DNA from: Anodontia alba
Lineage: Eukaryota > Mollusca > Bivalvia > Lucinida > Lucinidae
Direction of reading: 5' to 3'
DNA length: 64,000 bases
NCBI GenBank assembly: GCA_964016985.1
Contig: OZ024829.1
Span: 71,343,267 to 71,407,266 of the forward strand
In this document: positions 44,080 to 54,200 of the stretch, piece after piece
Position numbering within the stretch: position 1 is the stretch's first letter
Layout: each line of letters opens with the position of its first letter
Translations under genes and position numbers: made by a program
Notes under the pieces: generated by a model
What the model was told of the DNA's origin: nothing
Databases searched by the model: none
The model's input: only the letters and a program-made list of their open reading frames with translations

Positions 44080-45411
44080 TGTCCATCCCATTAGTCCATT
44101 TGTCTGTCCTTCCATCCGTCCGTCTGGATGTGATTTTCTATATCCAAGTTTTACTTCGAAGTTTTTTGATTACTTATAACTCTGCAGCCACTGATAAAAA
44201 ACTTTTCATAATTGGTATGGGGGTACCTGGGAGGGTTCTCTTCCATTCTACTTGTATGAACCCCTGGGTCTTGCCCCAGGGCGGGGCTAGAGGTAAAAAT
44301 CTAGGCCACCCCGATAAAGTAGTATTTTGCAGTTTGTTTATACAAACAACCTCTTATTATACCCATGGCATAAGAAGTATGCAGAAAGAGTATATAGTTT
44401 TCGTCTGTTCTGTTCGTCTGTCCATCCATCCATCTGTCCATCCTTCCCTCCGTCCATCCTTCCGTCTGTCCGGATGTGATTCCATCTGTTAATCCTTTCT
44501 ATAACTAAGTTTGACTTCGAAGTTTTTTTATTACTTATAACTCTGCAGCCACTGATAAAAAACTTTTCATATTTGGTATGGGGTACCTGGGAGGATTCTC
44601 TTCCATTTTACATCTATGAACCTCTGGGTCATGCCCCAGGGCGGTGCTAGAGGTCAAAATCTAGGACACCCCAATAAAGTAGTATATTGCAGTTTGTTTA
44701 TACAAACAACCTCTTATTAAAGAAAGATGGGCATCAGACATCAACATTCAGTGTAATAAGGTCAAGGTCATTGTGACCTTATTTTCATGCTTCAGTGATT
44801 TTACCTTATATTTTGAAGCCTATTTCATGGATTAATGCCTCAATAAAGTAGTATGTTGCAGTTTGTTTATACAAACAACTTCTTAGAAAAGGGTTGGCAT
44901 CAGACTTGTTTATCACATCAACATTCAGTGTAATAAGGTCAAGGTCATTGTGATCATATTTTCATACTCCAGCGATTTTGCCTTATACCTTGAAGACTAT
45001 TTCATGGATTAATGTGATACTTGGAATATTGGTTCTGTGTGACACCACGATTGACAGCATAACAAATGTAGGTCGCCTTGACCTATATTTCATGGTCCAT
45101 TAATTTTGCCTCATATCTTGAATGTTAATTGATGTATGAACATCATTATTTGGGATTATGAATTAGTATGATCCAACAGTTGGCCTAAAAGTAAATGTAG
45201 GTCACTGTGACCTATATTTCATAGTCCAGTGATTTTATGTTACATCTTGAAGACACTTTGATGTATTACTACCATATTTTGGGATATTGTGACCTATATT
45301 TCATAGCCCTGTGATTTTGTCTTATATCTCCCACTATTTGATACCTGAATGTTATATTTACATATAATGACACAGTGTGACCCAATCTTTCACCTTAAAG
45401 TAAATATAAGT

Positions 45412-46480
45412 CAGTCCCATACCAAAATTCTAGACGGAATCCATCTGGATTCCAAGCGGACTCCAAGCGGAAGTATCACAGACTTAGAAAATTCTGGCGT
45501 AATACGCCCGGACATGTTTTTTTTTTCTGAGTCCAGGCGTACTCTAAAGCATTGATGCAAGGGTATTTTTTTTTCAAAGTCCGCCAGAAATAAACTCCAC
45601 CCTGATTATTATAATTTAAACTTTCAGAAACATTGTTACTTTTTTCCAAGTCCACCTGGAATGAAAGCCCGCCCGTATTATTAATACTTAAAGTTTCCTC
45701 AATGACCCATTGACCTATATGTAACCTGACATCTCAAAGGAATCACCAGTTGCATGTTTTTGCTCCACATGGCATTTCTATGAATCTTTACTTTGGACAA
45801 TTATCTTTCTATTTTATATTGCTGGTATATTAACAAAGGAAAAAAGTTTGTGTACTTACTTCCCAAAGGGGGGGTGGTCGGGTGGTGCGAAGGTGCTGTG
45901 TATCTTACATCACTGGGGCGTCCAACTGATATTGGCTTACAGTTGGGCAAGGCCTGCTATCCTTGTAGTGGGTAAGGGTAGAGGGGGAATGTTTTTATTT
46001 CTACTGTTTCTTCACTTTCATTCCTGTTCCTCTTTCTTCCCTGTTCCTCTCTTTCATCTCCTCTACTCTCTCTTCTATCTTTTTTCTCCCTTTCTCTGGG
46101 AGACGACACAAAATGACCCTCAAGGGTTGACGTGTCGTTAAACCCCAACACAATCAAATACTTCCCAAAGGACTTTTCACCAAGTGTTACTTGTAAAACT
46201 CACAGAGAATATCTGAAAGACCTTTGATGTGTACGCCAGGAATATGCCTGGATATTGGAAAGATGCCAAACCCTCAATTTGTATATGGAGCGGACTAATT
46301 TAAATATTACCACCCATTTTACGCCTGGAATATGTCAATTTCCTTTGATCTGTTACTAAAAATGAAATTCCATCTGTACTTTAAAACACTAAACCTCCAG
46401 AGGAATACGCCAGGAATATACTATAGAAGTACGTGTCATTTCCACCTAGATTCCAAGCGGGTATTTTCATACGGGGTATG
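45412..46480. mobile_element. Unclassified insertion in the family-B array
   Basis: Interrupts a GTCA...TGTGACCTATATTTC satellite unit. Contains GATTCCAAGCGG at both ends (near 45447 and 46449) and several GACTCCAAGCGG, GTCCGCCAGAAATAAACTCC and ATACGCCAGGAATAT words. Ends read CCCATACCAAAATTCTAG and, in reverse, CATACCCCGTATGAAAATAC: only weakly inverted, no clear target duplication. A SINE (45870-46158) lies inside. Nature unknown. Confidence 0.45.
45870..46158 (+). mobile_element. SINE family 2 with 13-bp target duplication
   Basis: Near-identical to 21128-21406. Flanked by TACTTCCCAAAGG at 45857-45869 and 46159-46171. Full head, pyrimidine-rich body and CCCCAACACAATCAA tail. Confidence 0.9.
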
Positions 46481-47040
46481 ACCTATATTTCATGGTCTAG
46501 TGATTTTGTTTAATACCTTTTAGATTATGTAATGGATTAACATCATAGTTGGTATAATGCATCAGTGTGACCATCAGATTAATTTCTCAAGTATATGTAG
46601 GTCAGTGACCTATATTTTATGGCCCAGCAAATTTGCTTCATGTCTTGAAGACTATTTACTCCAGGAAAGTTGTACTTGGGATGATAGATCAGTGTCATTC
46701 AGAGACTGACATTGTAAACTATATCTTGCCTTATATCGTTGTCATTAACTTTAAAATATTATATAATTAAGAAATGGCGCCAGCCGGGGGTATTCGTGAC
46801 CCTCTGGGCACTTGCTCTAGTCTTAATCAATACAGGGTATGTATGCTTTAATAGGTTTATTTACACCATTTATCAGTTTGTCTTGTCTGTAGATATTTTG
46901 GCCAAATTGTGAATCAGTTTCTAAAACTTCATACATATACTATCAGTAAACAAATAATTGTGTTTAAGGTCGTATTGAATTTTTTTAGATCCCACTGTTT
47001 GTCACAAGGTACCTTTTTAAGCAATATGTTTTCCTCAGAA

Positions 47041-47334
47041 GGGGGTGGTCGGGTGGTGCGAAGGTGCTGTGTATCTTACATCACTGGGGCGTCCAACTGA
47101 TATTGGCTTACAGTTGGGCAAGACCTGCTATCCTTGTAGTGGGTAAGGGTAGAGGGGGAATGTTTTTATTTCTTCTGTTTCTTCACTTTCATTCCTGTTC
47201 CTCTTTCTTCCCTGTCCCTCTCTTTCATCTCCTCTACTCTCTCTTCTATCTTTTTTCTCCCTTTCTCTGGGAGACGACACAAAATGACCCTCAAGGGTTG
47301 ACGTGGCGCTAAACCCCAACACAATCTAAAAAAA
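47041..47334 (+). mobile_element. SINE family 2
   Basis: Third copy, almost identical to the one at 45870. TTTTCCTCA is seen on both sides (47029-47037 and 47335-47343), with a 3-base difference before the head. Tail ACGTGGCGCTAAACCCCAAC. Confidence 0.88.
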
Positions 47335-47865
47335 TTTTCCTCAAAACAGACTAATCACAGTTGACAGGAGGTCCCTCCTTTAAATCACAAGGAATTCTGT
47401 CATATTTTAGCCATAAAACTTACAAAAATACTCATTTTCTGGTACCAAAATTTTGGCTGTGATATGCCCTTTAACAAATAAAGACATTTTAACATGTTTG
47501 AGGTGCTTGAAATCATAAAAGGTTGCTAATTTGAAACACGAATTATTATTTTATTCTCTGAAATGCATCTTTGAACCTAAAAGCTCAATGTCATAATTTA
47601 TGGCAGACCACAAATCTACTTGATTTCTAATGTAATATAGTATCTAGACTATACGAATACATACATAAAATGGGAAATAAGAGCTTTTTGACCTCTGAGG
47701 AAACAGAAAATTGCATCTGATCTTTGCTGAGTGTATGCAAAGGTAAGACCATTTGAATGCCCTATTTTAGTTACAAAATTCCTAATTTTAGCCCTAAATT
47801 AGCCTTAAAAATTTTTGTTCCTAAAATTAGCCCTAATTTCCTTTCAAAAAGTGCTGAACAGCCTG
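47335..47865. other. Right interior of the 7.4-kb element
   Basis: AT-rich, non-coding apart from frames under 95 codons; ends in the iterated CCTAATTTTAGCCCTAAATT region and the terminal repeat. No domain recognised. Confidence 0.5.
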
Positions 47866-48450
47866 TAACAGATTTAGTATGTAGCAATGTTTGGTGGTCT
47901 TGTACATTAATTCTTCCAACCATGTCCCTGGGGTCCAAATTGGCCGTTTCTCAAGGGGTCTTTAGCTCCCATGGACTTAATATAGTGAAAAAAAAAAAAT
48001 TAAAAGAATCTTTTTCTCTGAAACTATGAGGCCCACAGCTTAAATATTTAGTGCGTAGCAATGTTTAGTGGTTCCCTACATAAATCCGCCCAATGAAGCC
48101 CCTGGGGTCTAAATTGGCCATGCCCGGGGTCATTAGCTCCCAAAGACTTATAATGGGAAAATTTAAAAAAAATCGTCTTCTCTGAAACCATGAGGCCCAC
48201 AGCTCATATATGTAGTATGTAGCAATGTTTAGTGGTCCCCTACATAAATCCTGCCAACCATGCCCCTGGGGTCCATATTGGCCATGCCCCAGGGGTCATT
48301 TACTGCCACAGACTTATAATGGGAAAAACTTAAAAGATCTTCTTCTCTGAAACCATCTGGCCAACAGCTTATGTATTTAGTATGTAGCAATGTTTAGTGG
48401 TCCCCTACATAAATCCTGCCAATCAAGCCCCTGGGGCTTAAACTGGTTTG
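47866..48450 (+). repeat. ~170-bp satellite array, right part
   Basis: Continuation, in phase, of the array broken at 40450: ATTTAGTATGTAGCAATGTT follows directly on TAACAG. About 3.3 units before the 3' domain of element g. Confidence 0.88.
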
Positions 48451-48646
48451 ACTTATGTCCCTTTGAAAATTTCAGCATTTTAACCTTAAAAGCAAGATAT
48501 CTCAAAAACTGTTTAAGCCATTGCCTTGAAACTTGACGGGCTAGTAGGAAACGATGAGTAAATGACTGATTAACTTACAGCTGTTAACTCAGGTGAGCTT
48601 TGTGGCCCATGGTCCTCTTGTTATATTTCCCTGCCACTGTGCTGTT

Positions 48647-51210
48647 TATACCCCCGACATACGAAGTATGTGGTTATACCTCCGACAAACGAAGTATTTA
48701 TACCCCCGACATACGAAGTATGTGGTTATACCCCTGACATACGAAGTATGTGGTTATAGCCCCGACATATGAAGTATGTGGGGGTATAATGTTTTCGCTT
48801 TTCCGTTCGTCCGTTCGTTCGTTTGTACATTCATTCGTTTGTTCGTTCGTTCATTTGTTCATTTGTTTGTTCGTTCTTTCCGTCACAGGGTCAAATTTTT
48901 TGCGTTAAAGTTTATAAGACCTCATATTTTGAAGACCCTTGATGGATTTCATTCATATTTGGCATGATGGTAGATATAGGTCTAAAGTTTTTATCAGCAC
49001 CATCCTTACCACGGGGGTGACGTTGGGGTCAAGGTCATGGACTTAAAATGTTCATTAAAATGTCCAAGTTTTTTGTGTTTAAGTTTATATAGCTATATCA
49101 TCAAGACCCTTGAGGAATTTCATTTATATTTGACATGTTGATAGATATCGGCCTAGAGTCTTACTCAGCATGATCCCCACCCCGGGTGTGACCGAGGTCA
49201 AGGTCACGAACTTAGAATTTTCATATAAAAGTAAAAAAATTTGTGTTTAAGTTTATATAGCCATATCATAAGACCTTTTGTTATTAAATTTCATTATCCT
49301 CTAACTGAAAGGTTGAGTGGATATAGCTATCAGCAAGGAATCTGTTCATCTGTCCATCCATCCGATGAAGCATTATTCGTTCATACTTTATTTTTATCTT
49401 AGGGTCAAAGTTTTTACGTTGAAGTTTATAAGACCTCATATTTTGAAGACCCTTTGATGGATTTCATTCATATTTGGCATGATGGTAGATACAGATCTAA
49501 AGTTTTTATCAGCACCATCCCCACCCTGGGGGTGTCCTTGGGTCAAGGTCACAGAATTTTCATAAAAAAAAGTCAAATTTTTTTGTGTTTAAGTTTATAT
49601 AGCTATATCATCAAGACCCTTGAGGAATTTCATTTATATTTGACATGTTGGTAGATATCAGCCTAGAGTCTTACTCAGCATGATCCCCACCCGGTGTGAC
49701 CGAGGTCAAGGTCACAAACTTAGAATTTTCATATAAAAGTAAAAAAAAATTTGCGTTTAAGTTTATATAGCCATATCATAAGACCTTTTGATAAAATTTA
49801 TTATCTCCTAACTGAAAGGTTGAGTGGATATAGTCACAAGGAATCTGTTTGTCTGTCCATCCATCTGTTGAAGCATTATTCGTTCATACTTTATTTTTGT
49901 CTTAGGGTTAAAGTTTTTACGTTAAAAGTTTATAAGACCTTATATTATGAAGACCCTTTGATAGATTTCTTTCATATTTGGCCTGATGGTAGATACAGGG
50001 CTTAAGTTTTTATCAGCACCAACCCTATCCTGGGGGATAACCTTGGGGTCAAGGTCACGGACTTAGAATTTTCATAAATAATTCAAAATTTTTCTGTTTA
50101 TGTTTATATAGCTATACCATCAAGACCCTTTGAGGAATTTCATTTATATTTTACATGTTAGTAGCTATAGGTCTAGAGATTTACTCAGCATCATCCCCAT
50201 CCCAGGGTTTGACCTTGAGGTCAAGCTCACAGACTTAGAAATTTCATATAAAAGTAAAAAAAAATGATCTAAGTTTATATAGCTATACCATCAAGTCCTT
50301 TTGTTGAATTTCGTTATCCTCCTACCGAGAGGTTTAGGGGATATAGCTGTCAGCATGGAATCCATCCGTCCATTCATCCATCTGTCTGTCCATAAGTGCA
50401 TTATTGTGCACCCCATAACTCCTAACTACCCTTTGAGTTATTTTCAGGAAACTGTCAGGTTGTAGAGGGCATTTGGAAGGGGTGTCATGTACAAGAAAGA
50501 CAACTCTAACTGACTTGGTCCATGAGTTATCTCCCCTTGTCTCCAGAATTGTAAAAATTTTAAAACACGTTAAGATATTTTCATGATACTTCACCAGTAT
50601 GTAGAGGACATTGAGTAGGCATATCACATTCAAGATGACACTCTAACTGACTCCATTCTGCAGTTTTCTCTCTTGGTTATTTAAATCTTGTGCGAGCAAT
50701 AACTCTAAAAATTCTTTTAGATATTTTTGTGATACTTTACAGATATGTAGAGGGCATTGAGTAGGCAGGTCACCTTAAAATTTTCATTAAAATTTATATA
50801 GCTATATTATGAAGACCCTTTTGTTGGTTTCATTAATATTAAGCATGATGGTATATATAGGTCTAAAGTTTTTCTCGGCACTATCCCCAAGCTGGGGCAT
50901 GGCTTTTAAGTCAAGGTCACAGACTTTTCATACAAATGTCATTTTTTGCTTATATTATAAAGACTGATTGATTTCACTGGTATATGGTGATAGTTATAGG
51001 CCTAAAGTTTTATTTAACTCAATCCCTGCACCTGTGCCTGACCTTTGAGGTCAAGGGCTTCATATTATATGTGATTGAATTTTTTCAATTTTATAACATA
51101 TAGCATACAACTGCCATCTCCAGAGTCAAAGCTACATACTTTGTGCTCTTTAAAAAGTGGCGGTAGGGCTGGTCGGGGGTATTCATGCCCCACTGGGCAC
51201 TTTGTCTAGT
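48647..51210 (+). mobile_element. Family-B hairpin-capped satellite element, complete ends
   Basis: The left end TATACCCCCGACATACGAAG is repeated several times as hairpins (CATAC/GTATG, loop GAA; ATACCCCC/GGGGGTAT), then CGTTCGTCCGTTCGTTCG. The array at 48890-50340 alternates ~150-bp and ~155-bp units (GTTTATATAGCTATATCATC, AAGACCCTTTGATGGATTTC, CATGATGGTAGATATAGG, GGGGTCAAGGTCACGGACTT). The right end has GGTCGGGGGTATTCATGC, hairpin TGCCCCACTGGGCA and CTTTGTCTAGT. Removal restores GCTGTT|TACATTTATA of the outer family-A element. No coding. Confidence 0.85.
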
Positions 51211-51496
51211 TACATTTATAAAATCATGATTCTTCAGAAACCACTTAGCCAATTTCCACCAAATTTCACATTGATCCTACTGTTGAAATGTGATTGATAG
51301 TTTGTTCAAATGATCACGCTCCATTGACTGTCATGCCCATATATTCTTCTTCAAAATTAACAACTGCTTAAATGATGATCCTTTCATTAGTTGCAATGAT
51401 AGAATTGGAAAAATGTTGCATAACATCTGCATATCTGCAGTGGCTATGTCACTCAGGTGAGCAAGCCATGGCCTGTGGGCCTCTTGTTTTTATTTT

Positions 51497-51717
51497 ATCC
51501 TTCAAAGAAACTGACACGTGATTAAAAGAGTCGGAAAAGTGTTGTCACACAGTTAACTGCCTAAGGGACCTTCTGGATTAAGACTTTTTAAGATGACTGA
51601 ACTGTTGTTTTTTCTATGGAAGGTGTGAAATACAGAATAGAATAGCACATTATCTATAGGTTAAGTATTTCTAGTTAAAATATGCTTTACTTTTAAAAAC
51701 TTCATTTTACATAGACT
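51497..51717 (-). repeat. Solo DIRS terminal repeat (right-end type)
   Basis: CAAAGAAACTGACACGTGAT, CTGCCTAAGGGACCTTCTGG, GGAAGGTGTGAAATACAGAA and ATCTATAGGTTAAGTATTTC match the right terminal repeat at 62873-63076. No internal DIRS sequence is attached on its left. Confidence 0.8.
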
Positions 51718-51934
51718 TACATAGTGAAAATCTTGAAATAGCTTTATCTAATAGAACTCTACCGAGTTTGTTCAAATTAGATCCCTGGGGTCAAAAATGG
51801 CCGCACTCTAGAGATCAGTAGTTTTACATAGACAAATAAGTGGCAAATAAGCTTTTCTTCTGTTGAAGTAACTGGTTTTGGTTGGAGACAATGACACACA
51901 GGTCAGCAAACAAGGGCCCTCTGGACCCTCTTGT
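51718..51934 (+). mobile_element. Helentron-like 3' end
   Basis: One diverged unit of the 63077-64000 satellite type (TTTACATAGAC, CAAATTAGATCCCTGGGGTC), then CAGGTCAGCAAACAAGGGCC, hairpin AGGGCCCTCTGGACCCT and CTTGT. The left end is not recognised. Confidence 0.55.
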
Positions 51935-52754
51935 TATGAGAAGAATAAGAACAGAACTTCTCCATCAACGGGTAATGGAAAGGGTAACAAATCCGGGAAT
52001 TCATAGTTTTACTCTCAGATGTGTTTTACCCAAGAGACAATGGAAGTTACCTCCGGTAATGAATATTTTCATTTAATATATAAGAAAATGACAACTCAAG
52101 ATGAAGACAACCAAGTCAGTGCGTAAGTCGATATCGTTCAAAGACTGGGCTGTCTCTTCTTCTAATGGATGTTATTTAGACGATTAAGCCATCCACAATC
52201 AAAGAAGTTCCTCCACGTTGCGCTTGACAATCAAACCTTTCAATTCACGGTACTGTCTTCAGAATGTACCTAAATTTGTGTATTCGTAGTAAACAGATGG
52301 ACGTAATCACTACTCATCTGCATTAACTGGCCATCTCAAACTTCTGTAATTAGACAAAAGATTATGAGATATTATTCACAGTAGAATAATATCTTTCACT
52401 ATATTGTCGTCAATGATGTTAAGTCTAGGATTTGATTTCAAAAGTTAAGATAAGTTAGATTTGAGACCTATTCAATGATTCTTCTTTATAGGTAGAAAAT
52501 CTAGACTTAATATATTCATCCGATTATTACTAAATAGTATCGATACATACTCTCGACAATAGAATATTTAACACAGACTTAAGTTTCAGATCAGTTGACT
52601 ATGTCTGCTATTCACCTTGGGAACCTCACATAATTTATTTGGATTATCAAGTTTTGATTGTGATGATCATCCAAACTATGTCAGAGTGGATACATTCCAA
52701 TCGCTTTGTTCAAGGAAAATACATCCATCAATTAGCTCCCAGTTAACTCCTTTT
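51935..52754 (+). pseudogene. Decayed DIRS reverse transcriptase
   Basis: Readable pieces in RT order: LLHQRVMERVTNPGIHSFT, LPKRQWKLPPVMNIFI (LVPKKNGKLRPVID in good copies), FKDWAVSSSNGCY, FQFTVL-like TIKPFNSRYCLQNVPKFVYS, then traces of thumb and the WMNTNRFVQG region (TATGTCAGAGTGGATACATT). Stops in all frames. Bounded by a Helentron-like 3' end and a family-A 5' end. Confidence 0.7.
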
Positions 52755-53061
52755 TAGCTCACCTGAGCAAAGCTCAGTGAGCTATTCTGATGGGCCAGTC
52801 CTCCGGCATCCGGCGTCCGGCGTCCGGCGTCTGTTGTTGTCCCTCATCCGTCGTCTGTCAACAATTGACATCTCCTCCTAAATCACTGGGCCATTTTGGA
52901 CCAAACTTCACCAGAATGATCCTTGGGAGGTACTAACTGAATGTTGTTCAAAGAATTGGAATCCAAGGAGAACTCTTGTTGCCATGGCAAAAAATAGGTG
53001 AAAATTAGCAAAAACCTTTAAAAATCTTCTTGTCTGAAACCAGAAGGCCCAGGTCTTTGAT

Positions 53062-53270
53062 TTTAACTGCACAATACATTAACCTATAGGTAACGTGCTA
53101 TATTCTATTCTGCCCATACCTTCCACAGAAAAAATGACAGAAACATCATCCCATACAGTCTTAATCCAAAAGTCCCTTAGGCAGTCACCTGTGTGACATA
53201 TTCACATGTCAGTTTCTTTTCTATGGATAAAGAAAGTTAACATTGATTTTTTCTCCGGGTGAAAGAAATC
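53062..53270 (+). repeat. DIRS left inverted terminal repeat
   Basis: TTTAACTGCACAATACATTA, ATTCTATTCTGCCCATACCT, CTTAATCCAAAAGTCCCTTA, CACCTGTGTGAC and CATGTCAGTTTCTTTTC. Complementary, over ~190 bases, to 62873-63076; the outermost ~30 bases of the two ends differ. Confidence 0.88.
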
Positions 53271-53439
53271 TATATTTCTTCCTTTTTCTCCGGTTAAAAT
53301 TATATTCTTTGTTCTTTCTTTTGTTTCTTTAACATGCCTTTCATTTTTCATACTATCTTTTGTTGAAAATCTTTTTCGTTTTCTTGAAATTATCCTTTGC
53401 TCGTTCGTTGTAATGAGTTTTCGCGACTTTCATGACTAT

Positions 53440-53900
53440 TCATTGTGGTGTATGTGGTCACATAAAATTGCATTGGGATAATCATCATATTAACCCTTGT
53501 CCTGCTGAATAAATTAAGCTGCCAGGCCTACTTCTAATTTTCAGCCAATCAGATTACTTGATCTGGAATCTTGCTATAACTTCACAAATTTAATGGCAAA
53601 CAGTGCAGATCCAGATCAGTTGGCTTCTTCAGAAGCCAACTGATCTGGATCTACACTGTTTGCAAACACAGGGTATATCCGGGTTCAGCAGGACAAGGGT
53701 TAAATGTTCTTGTTGTTCCAGGGAATCAACATGCTCCATGTGTAGTCTTTAAGAGACCGAAGCAGCCAACTAAATTTCCTAGGCCTCAACAAACGCAGTT
53801 GTATAGGCCTAAGAGTCAAACACAGTCATATTCATCAAATAAAAAGGAATATACTAAGAGTCGGGAATCAGAAAAAGTTCCCCTCCTCTAAGCAAGCCTT
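53440..53900 (+). pseudogene. DIRS gag remnant split by a MITE
   Basis: CGVCGHIKLHWDNHHI before the MITE and CSCCSRESTCS after it keep the Cys/His pattern seen at 14800. A basic Gln/Ser/Lys-rich tail follows with a stop. Most of gag is missing compared with the copy at 14415. Confidence 0.55.
53494..53699. mobile_element. piggyBac-type MITE, 206 bp, TTAA target
   Basis: Same element as 20380-20585, same length, opposite orientation. TTAA at 53490-53493 and 53700-53703. Internal palindrome GATCCAGATCAGTTGGCTTC...GAAGCCAACTGATCTGGATC. Confidence 0.92.
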
Positions 53901-54200
53901 ATCTTCCACAAAATATTGATGTCCAACCCTTTCCACTGCCAGTCCTACCACGTCCAGACATTCCAGTGGGAGGAAGGTTGGCCCATTTTGTGGAACAATG
54001 GGAAGAATTGACAGACAACAAGTGGGTCCTCTGTATCGTCCGAAACTGGTGCAAGATCCCATTCAAGTCAGTTCCTCTTTTATAGTTTGTTCCGATAAAG
54101 CTGTCAATCTTCCTCCCCGTTATCGCGAGAAGAAATCGCAGAGCTTCTCAAGAAACGGGCAGTGGAAAGGGTTCGGAATCCGAGAACTCTCGGTTTTTAT

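Larger units (their letters stand above)
43436..46821 (+). mobile_element. Family-B hairpin-capped satellite element
   Basis: The left end TATACACCCCCGAC carries a C17 run, then GGGATACATAGTATGCCCAAGG and GGGTATATCG, a distorted B hairpin. GTTTTCGTCC follows. Two ~300-bp repeats (44085-44385 and 44400-44730, with an internal B-like left end at 44357) pass into units with GTAGGTCACTGTGACCTATA and TCATGGTCCAGTGATTTTG. The right end has GCCAGCCGGGGGTATTCGTG, CCCTCTGGGCAC and TTGCTCTAGT. A LINE and an unclassified insertion with a SINE interrupt it. Confidence 0.7.
40451..47865. mobile_element. 7.4-kb inverted-repeat element, 6-bp target duplication
   Basis: Left end CAGACTGTCCAGCCG and right end in reverse CAGGCTGTTCAGCAC, flanked by TAACAG at 40445-40450 and 47866-47871. 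The empty site is known because it lies in a tandem array (CTAACAGATTAAGTATGTAG at 40111). Subterminal A/T-rich words (AAAATTCCTAAAA left, CCTAATTTTAGCCCTAAATT right) recall the 10729 element. Cargo is a mariner, a family-B element with LINE and SINE pieces, and a SINE. No transposase for its own ends was recognised, so the original element may have been small and non-coding. Confidence 0.75.
37929..48621 (+). mobile_element. Helentron-like element 'g' with ~170-bp array, split by a 7.4-kb insertion
   Basis: The left end TAGCCGAAGGCTAAGGATGA has a 5-bp stem TAGCC/GGCTA with loop GAA, then GCTATTGGGATCACTC and CCGTCCGTCATGC, as in family A. The array is at 38140-40450 and 47866-48450. The right end has TTAACTCAGGTGAGC, decayed hairpin GGCCCATGGTCC and TCTTGT. 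Removing it restores TGTTTAT|TATATTTCCC of the outer element, a T|T insertion with no duplication. Confidence 0.8.
37845..51487 (+). mobile_element. Outer family-A remnant split by two later Helentron-like insertions
   Basis: Three pieces are collinear with the family-A 3' domain at 6540-6920 and 56620-57013: 37845-37928 (GAGGTGACTTGTAGATCAAC to CATCTTGTTTATGTTTAT), 48622-48646 (TATATTTCCCTGCCACTGTG to CTGTT) and 51211-51487 (TACATTTATAAAATCATGAT to CTCAGGTGAGC, hairpin GGCCTGTGGGCC, TCTTGT). Element g and a family-B element separate them. The 5' part is missing. Confidence 0.8.
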
